Shown here: in pieces, positions 6,528-10,919 of the stretch
Layout: each line of letters opens with the position of its first letter
How positions within the stretch are numbered: the first letter of the stretch is position 1
From: Faecalicatena contorta
GTDB lineage: Bacteria; Bacillota; Clostridia; Lachnospirales; Lachnospiraceae
Reading direction: 5' to 3' (one strand)
Assembly (NCBI RefSeq): GCF_039521745.1
Contig: NZ_BAAACT010000027.1
DNA length: 10,919 nt
Translations under genes and position numbers: made by a program
The notes under the pieces: generated by a model
The model's input: only the letters and a program-made list of their open reading frames with translations
What the model was told of the DNA's origin: nothing
Database searches by the model: none

Positions 6528-6636
6528 TATACCCAAAAGGCATGCATTACGGGGTGCCCTTTGGGTATACATTATTCTGCAGCTTTGCTGCAGACCCGCC
6601 CGCAGGGCATGCATTACGGGGTGCCCTTTGGGTATA
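6528..6636 (+). repeat. Structured dispersed repeat, copy 2, with a duplicated 31-bp segment
   Basis: A 31-base segment occurs identically at 6539-6569 and 6606-6636. TATACCCAAAAGGCA (6528-6542) is complementary, with one mismatch, to the ends of both copies (6555-6569 and 6622-6636), so two alternative stems are possible. Between the copies lie a perfect hairpin CTGCAGC-TTT-GCTGCAG (6577-6593) and a GCCC/GGGC hairpin around GCA (6598-6608). The 6563-6636 part matches the minus-strand reading of 3513-3590. The whole sits in the non-coding gap between the IclR and kinase genes. Confidence 0.75.
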
Positions 6637-6668
6637 GCCTTCCGTGCTCATCCGATTTTCGGAATAAG

Positions 6669-6714
6669 TGGGGTATCTAAATAATAACACGCGCGGATTT
6701 TCAGCGATACCCCA
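6669..6714. promoter_or_regulatory. 9-bp inverted repeat spanning the end of the IclR gene
   Basis: TGGGGTATC (6669-6677) and GATACCCCA (6706-6714) are perfectly complementary with a 28-base loop, and the right arm covers the last Met-Gly-Tyr codons of the IclR gene. No U-tract follows on the minus strand, so it is not a classical terminator. It may be an RNA stability or processing stem, or an outlying part of the neighbouring repeat, which shares the GGGGTATC word with copy 1. Confidence 0.35.
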
Positions 6715-7459
6715 TGCTTCTTGAAATACTCTCCGCACATTTCTTCACATACACAGACATTGCTTCTATCCGTTCTTTTGGAAACATATCAATAAATCCC
6801 GTTGCGCTTACAGCGGCTATCACATTGCCTCTGTAGTCGAAAACAGGAGCTGCCACGCACCTGATTCCCGCCTCATTTTCCTGCTCATCTACGGCATAGC
6901 CCCTGGCACGTGTCTGATCCAGTTCAGCAAAAAAATTTTTTTGGTCCGTACAGGTATATTCTGTCATCATCGGAAGTCCTTTCGCGGCCAGGATCTCCTC
7001 CACTTCTTCCCGGCTCATCCGGGAGAGCATTGCCTTTCCAAGCCCTGTGCAATGAACATAGGCACGTTTCCCTATTTGGGAATACATCCGTATATTATTA
7101 AATGAACTGATTTTATCCAGATAAACTACTTCATTTTCATCCAGACTTCCCAGATGCACGATGAGTCCCGTCTGGTTTCTAAGCTCTTCTAAAAACGGAA
7201 GCGCCTCCGTTTTAAGCTGGAGACTGTTTAAATAGAAGCTGCACAAATCCACCAGACGCATTCCCAGCCGATAATAATTATCTTTATTTTTTACCACATA
7301 GCCTTTACTGGCCAAAGTCAAAAGAATACGGCTCACCGTGCTTTTATTCAGTGCAAGCGCGGCCGACAGTTCTTTGACCTGCATCCCATTCGGGCAGTTT
7401 CCCAACGCCTCCAGAATCTCAAATGCCCTATCAATTGATTGTACCGTTGCTGTTGACAT
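6701..7459 (-). CDS. IclR family transcriptional regulator (KdgR-like)
   Basis: This 252-residue protein has the standard IclR length and architecture. A winged helix-turn-helix (about 5-66, recognition region ALNKSTVSRILLTLASKGYV) is followed by the IclR effector domain (about 80-250) with YVHCTGLGKAML (134-145), DEQENEAGIRCVAAPVFD (191-208) and AAVSATGF (215-222). IclR proteins are dimeric repressors or activators that bind small carboxylates or sugar acids. The position between the KDPG aldolase and KDG kinase genes suggests it senses KDG, KDPG or the imported substrate and controls this operon. The ATG follows GGAAAGGG, 20 bases after the aldolase stop. The operator is not identified. The main operon promoter lies beyond the window, but the structured gap after this gene could also be a control point. 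Confidence 0.93.
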   Translation of the reverse strand: MSTATVQSIDRAFEILEALGNCPNGMQVKELSAALALNKSTVSRILLTLASKGYVVKNKDNYYRLGMRLVDLCSFYLNSLQLKTEALPFLEELRNQTGLIVHLGSLDENEVVYLDKISSFNNIRMYSQIGKRAYVHCTGLGKAMLSRMSREEVEEILAAKGLPMMTEYTCTDQKNFFAELDQTRARGYAVDEQENEAGIRCVAAPVFDYRGNVIAAVSATGFIDMFPKERIEAMSVYVKKCAESISRSMGYR

Positions 7460-7479
7460 AGTAACCCTTTCCAGATTTC

Positions 7480-8436
7480 TCAGCCTAATGTCTCCTGAAG
7501 AAGATGGACTGCAAAACCGCCCGCATCTTCTTTCAGGTAAGCAGCTAAGATATGACCTGCTTTATTTTTTTTGATAGATTCCGTTTGAATACCAAATCCC
7601 TTCCTTTGCAGATAGAATATTGCCCGCCCGATATCACAGGTTCCAACCGCTATATGCCCATTTTTCCCCTGCCCTGCGGTTTTTACAGCCTCAACATAAT
7701 CTCCGATAAAGCCGGACGCCTGCCCCCAGAGAGTCTGTACATTCAGAATCTGCTCCAATGTTTTCGCTGCCTCCATCCCATAATTGATCCCAAGATGTGC
7801 AAACCGCAGCCCGAGCATTGCCGCTAAAGTCCGGTTAATATCGCTTTTCAAGCCTTCCAGGTCGCCTTTTCTAAGCTTTTCTTTTTTTATCAGCCAGCTG
7901 CCCCCGCATGCGGCCATTTTGGGAAATGCAAGGGACGAGGCCAAATTCTCGTCATTGATCCCTCCGGTTGCCAAAAATTCCATTTTACCGTAAGGAGCTG
8001 AGATGGCTTTGAGCATCGGGATCCCGCCCATCTGCATGAACGGAAATATCTTCACAACCTTTAGCCCCAGGTTCTGTGCCAGTCCCAGATCTGTTGGAGT
8101 CATACACCCCGGAAATACGGGTATCCCCTCCGCAAGGCAATATTCTATCATGCCGGGATTCATACCAGGCGCCAATACGAACTGTGCCCCCGCTTTGATC
8201 GCCCGCTCCGCCGTATCCGCATCCAGCACCGTTCCTGCTCCGACCAACATATCCGGATAGGTGCTTCTGAGAATACGGATTGCTTCCTCCGCCGCACCGG
8301 ACCGAAACGTAATCTCCACAATGGGCAGGCTGCAATCCGTCAGCGCTCTGCCAAGTACATACGCATCCTGCGGATCATCCAGCGTAACAAGAGGCATCAC
8401 TCCGTACTCACGGATTTTTTCTAATATCTTGTCCAT
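7480..8436 (-). CDS. KHG/KDPG aldolase fused to a C-terminal VOC-like domain
   Basis: Residues 1 to about 205 form a class I KDPG/4-hydroxy-2-oxoglutarate aldolase, which cleaves KDPG to pyruvate and glyceraldehyde-3-phosphate, or KHG to pyruvate and glyoxylate. Visible marks are VEITFR with Glu41, GAGTVLDADTAERAI (66-80), FPGCMTPTDLG (108-118), the Schiff-base Lys129 in VVKIFP, TGGI (157-160) and CGGSWL (177-182). The FPA usually found after the lysine is FPF. The chain then runs about 110 residues beyond the normal 205-215. HLGINYGMEAA (214-224), GHIAVGTCDIGRAIFYLQRKG (260-280) and GGFAVHLLQ (306-314) resemble one glyoxalase/VOC repeat, perhaps a binding or regulatory module. The ATG follows AGGAGG, 15 bases after the dihydropyrimidinase stop. 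The aldolase call is firm, and the role of the C-terminal domain is unknown. Confidence 0.92.
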   Translation of the reverse strand: MDKILEKIREYGVMPLVTLDDPQDAYVLGRALTDCSLPIVEITFRSGAAEEAIRILRSTYPDMLVGAGTVLDADTAERAIKAGAQFVLAPGMNPGMIEYCLAEGIPVFPGCMTPTDLGLAQNLGLKVVKIFPFMQMGGIPMLKAISAPYGKMEFLATGGINDENLASSLAFPKMAACGGSWLIKKEKLRKGDLEGLKSDINRTLAAMLGLRFAHLGINYGMEAAKTLEQILNVQTLWGQASGFIGDYVEAVKTAGQGKNGHIAVGTCDIGRAIFYLQRKGFGIQTESIKKNKAGHILAAYLKEDAGGFAVHLLQETLG

Positions 8437-8451
8437 AAAACAGCCTCCTGA

Positions 8452-9858
8452 CTATTCTCTTCCTTCAAAGCAATAAGCATATGGTTTACTTGGTATGAAC
8501 TCTCCCTGTCCCATTTCGCCCACAAATTGTGCATGTTCAACTACTTTTTTACCGCGCAGCAGTACGGTTTCTACCTGTCCGATCTGCTCCCTTCCTTCAT
8601 AAATATTGTAGTCTACGCCATTCGGGTTATCCGCAAGCTGTACGACACCTCTGTAGTCTGGATTGAAAATCACAATATCCGCATCTGAGCCAACTGCTAT
8701 GGTACCTTTTCTTGGATATATGCCATTAATCTTTGCAGGCATTTCCGAACATACCTCCACAAACTTTTGTCTGGAAATCCTGTTTTTAGCCACGCCATTT
8801 GTCCAGATCATATGAATGCGGTCGGCCGCCCCCGGCGCCCCGTTTGGTATATCCACAAAATTATCCCTTCCCGTCTGCTTCATTTCTGCAAGGTCAATTC
8901 CGCAGTGATCCGATACCACGGCGCTTAATACACCATCATATAATGCCTGCCACATGGCGTCAATATCACTCTCATCGCGGAGTGCCGGCGAACATACGAA
9001 TTGGGCGGCAATATTAAAGTCCGGATTTTTCAGGCGGTCCTTTGTCGTCGTTAGATACTGTGTACAGGTCTCGCCATATACTCTCTGTTTTTTATACCTT
9101 GCCTCTGCAATGGCATCCGACGCCCCCTTACAGGAGACATGTACGATAAAGAGCGGGGCGTCTAACTGATCCGCTATGTAGATAGCTCTCTGGGCAGCCT
9201 CTGTCTCAACAAGCGGCGGGCGGGATACCGCATGGAATTCGGGCGTCACATTCCCGGCTTTTACACACTCCTTCTGCAGCATATCAATGATCTCTCCATT
9301 TTCCGCATGCACAAATACGGTTACCCCCACCTTTTTACTTTCCTGGAGCACCTTATATAAGGTATCGTCCCCTACATGGAGCGGGGAACCGATATATGCC
9401 ATAAACACCTTGATACTTGCAATGCCATAGTCCGGCAGCTGTTTTATCTCGTCAAACATAGCGTCCGTCACTTCGGTTACCAGAGAATGCAGGGCAAAAT
9501 CAACGCATGTCTTTCCCTTTGCCCTCGTGTTGATGCGGTACTGTGCGGATTCAATCAGCCCGCAGCCCGGATCCTGGGGCGCATAATCTATAATTGTAGT
9601 AGTCCCCCCTACAATAACTGCTTTCGTTGTCTCGTATCCCGCGGTATCCTTATCCCCGGAATTACAAAGCGCAGAAAAATGAGTGTGCTGGTCGATTCCT
9701 CCCGGAAATACATATTTCCCCTCTGCATCGATCACCTCATCAACATCTTGCACTATATTCTGCCCGACCGCAGCAATTTTCTCATCAATGATCAAAACAT
9801 CGGCTTTTACCTCGTTTTCCGCTGTCAATACGGTTCCATTCTTTATTAAAATACTCAT
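8452..9858 (-). CDS. hydA: Dihydropyrimidinase / D-hydantoinase family cyclic amidohydrolase
   Basis: This 468-residue cytoplasmic enzyme has the family length and opens a cyclic amide ring, classically dihydrouracil or a 5-substituted hydantoin, giving an N-carbamoyl amino acid. All metal-centre residues are visible: DQHTH (His58, His60), the lysine that is carboxylated in SIKVFMAY (Lys150), HAENG (His184), HVSC (His240) and SDHCG (Asp317). The substrate loop NGAPGAADRIHM (339-350) departs from the common NGVPGIETR, so specificity may be shifted. No N-carbamoyl amidohydrolase, dihydropyrimidine dehydrogenase or hydantoin racemase is in view, so this does not look like a standard pyrimidine pathway. 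The gene has GGAAGGGG before its ATG and lies 18 bases after the permease stop. The alternative reading as an allantoinase is less likely given HAENG and overall similarity. Confidence 0.92.
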   Translation of the reverse strand: MSILIKNGTVLTAENEVKADVLIIDEKIAAVGQNIVQDVDEVIDAEGKYVFPGGIDQHTHFSALCNSGDKDTAGYETTKAVIVGGTTTIIDYAPQDPGCGLIESAQYRINTRAKGKTCVDFALHSLVTEVTDAMFDEIKQLPDYGIASIKVFMAYIGSPLHVGDDTLYKVLQESKKVGVTVFVHAENGEIIDMLQKECVKAGNVTPEFHAVSRPPLVETEAAQRAIYIADQLDAPLFIVHVSCKGASDAIAEARYKKQRVYGETCTQYLTTTKDRLKNPDFNIAAQFVCSPALRDESDIDAMWQALYDGVLSAVVSDHCGIDLAEMKQTGRDNFVDIPNGAPGAADRIHMIWTNGVAKNRISRQKFVEVCSEMPAKINGIYPRKGTIAVGSDADIVIFNPDYRGVVQLADNPNGVDYNIYEGREQIGQVETVLLRGKKVVEHAQFVGEMGQGEFIPSKPYAYCFEGRE

Positions 9859-9876
9859 ATGTATGCCCCTTCCTTC

Positions 9877-10848
9877 TTATTTCTTTTTCATTCTCTGGAT
9901 GGATGTTATGGTCACCGCCAGAAAAATGACAAGCCCTTTCGCAATGTCCTGGTTGTAATACTGAACGTTGCAGAGGGTCAGCCCATTTGTAAGGACTCCG
10001 ATAATCATAGCGCCCACAAAGGTTCCTGCAATATTAGGCTCCCCGCTCTTAAATGCGGTTCCCCCCACATAGACGGTGGCCAGCGCTTCCATCAGGTAAT
10101 TATCTCCCGCCGTAGGATGTGCGGTTCCAAGCTTAGACGCCAGGATCAATGCGGCCAGTCCTGCGCCAACGCCGCTGACAACATAAGCCCAGATCAAATT
10201 CGCTTTTACATTTACACCGGACATCAGGGATGCCTCTTCATTGCCGCCGATTGCATAAACATGCCTTCCGAATCTTGTGAAGTTAAGCAGTATAAAAATA
10301 ATAACCAGAAATACGATCATAAAGAATATGGAAGTCGGTATTCCTTTAACAAACTTAGCGCCGAATATGCTGAACTCCGCCGGAAGCCCTGAGATTGGAT
10401 GTCCTTTTGTATAGGACTGGTTAAAGCCTGAAATCAAAAATCCCAATGATAAAGTCGCAATAAAATCTGGAATCCCAATCAATGCCACAGCAATACCGCT
10501 CAGGCTCCCCAGTATGGCCCCGGCTATCAAAGTCAGGATCGCGGCAGGCAGAACAGGAATTCCGAAGTCTACCATCAGCGCACCTGCAACAATTCCAAGA
10601 AAACTGGTCGTATAGCCTATCGTCAGGTCGATACGGTTTGTGATCATAACAACCGTAAGGCCTCCGCCCAGTATGCTCAAGATTACAATCTGCCTCAATA
10701 CGGTCAATAGATTGCCCACACTTAAAAATGTGCTTGGCCGTAATACCGAAAATGCGATGCACAGAAGCACCAAAAACATCAATGTCCCATATTTCATCAC
10801 AAATTCTGAAAAATGCACTTTCTTTTTCATTTGCACCTGTCCTGTCAT
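9877..10848 (-). CDS. RbsC-type ABC transporter permease
   Basis: This 323-residue integral membrane protein is of the BPD_transp_2 family, with about eight to ten hydrophobic segments. It shows the family features NLLTVLRQIVILSILGGG (46-63), the NRIDLTIGY loop (71-79, usually GGIDLSVG), IPDFIATLSLGF (126-137) and the cytoplasmic coupling loop GRHVYAIGGNEEASLMSG (194-211). Such permeases import pentoses, other sugars, autoinducer-2 or nucleosides with an RbsA-type double ATPase and a periplasmic-type lipoprotein. Neither partner is in the window, so they presumably lie upstream in the same operon. The listed ATG has AAGG six bases upstream. A second ATG six codons later, after AGGTG, is also possible. 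The linkage to hydantoinase and KDPG enzymes suggests an unusual, perhaps N-containing, sugar-like substrate. Confidence 0.92.
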   Translation of the reverse strand: MTGQVQMKKKVHFSEFVMKYGTLMFLVLLCIAFSVLRPSTFLSVGNLLTVLRQIVILSILGGGLTVVMITNRIDLTIGYTTSFLGIVAGALMVDFGIPVLPAAILTLIAGAILGSLSGIAVALIGIPDFIATLSLGFLISGFNQSYTKGHPISGLPAEFSIFGAKFVKGIPTSIFFMIVFLVIIFILLNFTRFGRHVYAIGGNEEASLMSGVNVKANLIWAYVVSGVGAGLAALILASKLGTAHPTAGDNYLMEALATVYVGGTAFKSGEPNIAGTFVGAMIIGVLTNGLTLCNVQYYNQDIAKGLVIFLAVTITSIQRMKKK

Positions 10849-10860
10849 ATTAGCCTTGTA

Positions 10861-10884
10861 TGATATTGAGGAAGATCAATATCA
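10861..10884. promoter_or_regulatory. Hairpin upstream of the permease gene
   Basis: TGATATTGA (10861-10869) and TCAATATCA (10876-10884) form a perfect 9-bp stem around a six-base GGAAGA loop. The hairpin lies 12 bases upstream of the permease ATG. It is AT-rich and has no U-tract on the minus strand, so it is more likely an intercistronic stability or processing element than a terminator. A DNA-binding site is also possible. Confidence 0.35.
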
Positions 10885-10917
10885 CATCTTTCCTTTCTTT
10901 TTAATATCGTGGTTCAA
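10882..10917 (-). CDS. Possible 3' end of the upstream operon gene (partial)
   Basis: One minus-strand frame is open from the window edge and ends in TGA at 10884-10882, reading LNHDIKKKGKM. A lysine-rich tail directly before the permease ribosome site fits the C-terminus of an upstream transporter subunit. Only 11 codons are visible, so neither coding nature nor family can be established. Confidence 0.22.
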   Translation of the reverse strand: MNHDIKKKGKM

Positions 10918-10919
10918 TA

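Noticed and set aside
6539..6636. Two identical 31-bp repeats separated by 36 bp, resembling a minimal CRISPR array
   Set aside because: The spacer holds a hairpin and is itself homologous to part of the repeat block at 3513-3590. There are only two copies and no cas genes, so this is a duplicated structured repeat.
8003..8335. Overlapping open frames on both strands within the aldolase gene
   Set aside because: They are shadows of the aldolase coding frame, with no start signals and no recognisable protein features.
8452..9858. Allantoinase (AllB) assignment
   Set aside because: HAENG, SIKVFMAY and the overall sequence fit the dihydropyrimidinase/hydantoinase branch better, and no other ureide pathway gene is in the window.

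Overview
The window looks like a chromosome segment from a spore-forming, anaerobic-type Firmicute, most likely a Lachnospiraceae or Clostridia relative. This rests on the spore maturation genes spmA and spmB, strong AGGAGG-type ribosome binding sites, moderate G+C, and a KDPG aldolase with an extra C-terminal domain of a kind I associate with clostridia. The genus cannot be fixed by eye.

Left part (1-5011). A direct repeat at the extreme left edge abuts the broken 3' end of spmA (minus strand). A membrane GGDEF diguanylate cyclase (plus) follows, then a DUF885 lipoprotein metallopeptidase-like gene (minus), an intergenic structured repeat, spmB (plus), and a monocistronic MalK-like ATPase gene (plus) that has lost several motifs needed for ATP hydrolysis. 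spmA and spmB are normally adjacent and co-directional. Here they are about 3.2 kb apart and divergent, and spmA lacks roughly its last third. Flipping the block between about 62 and 3600 would put spmA directly before spmB again, so an old inversion with loss of the spmA 3' end is a reasonable reading. Two near-identical GGGGTC/GACCCC palindromes close the spmB and ATPase genes and overlap their stop codons.

Right part (5008-10919). Six co-directional minus-strand genes form an apparent catabolic operon, in transcription order: RbsC-type ABC permease, dihydropyrimidinase/hydantoinase-family amidohydrolase, KHG/KDPG aldolase with a C-terminal VOC-like domain, IclR regulator, 2-keto-3-deoxygluconate-type PfkB kinase, Lrp/AsnC regulator. 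Gaps are 10-20 bp except for about 270 bp between the IclR and kinase genes. The kinase and aldolase can together turn 2-keto-3-deoxygluconate into pyruvate and glyceraldehyde-3-phosphate. The transporter would bring in a substrate, and the cyclic-amide hydrolase suggests that the substrate or an intermediate carries a ring amide. The true substrate is not evident. The operon starts upstream of the window, and the rest of the transporter presumably lies there.

Non-coding highlights are a dispersed, strongly structured intergenic repeat found at 3513-3590 and, on the opposite strand and partly duplicated, at 6528-6636, and a perfect 15-bp bidirectional terminator between the ATPase and Lrp genes.
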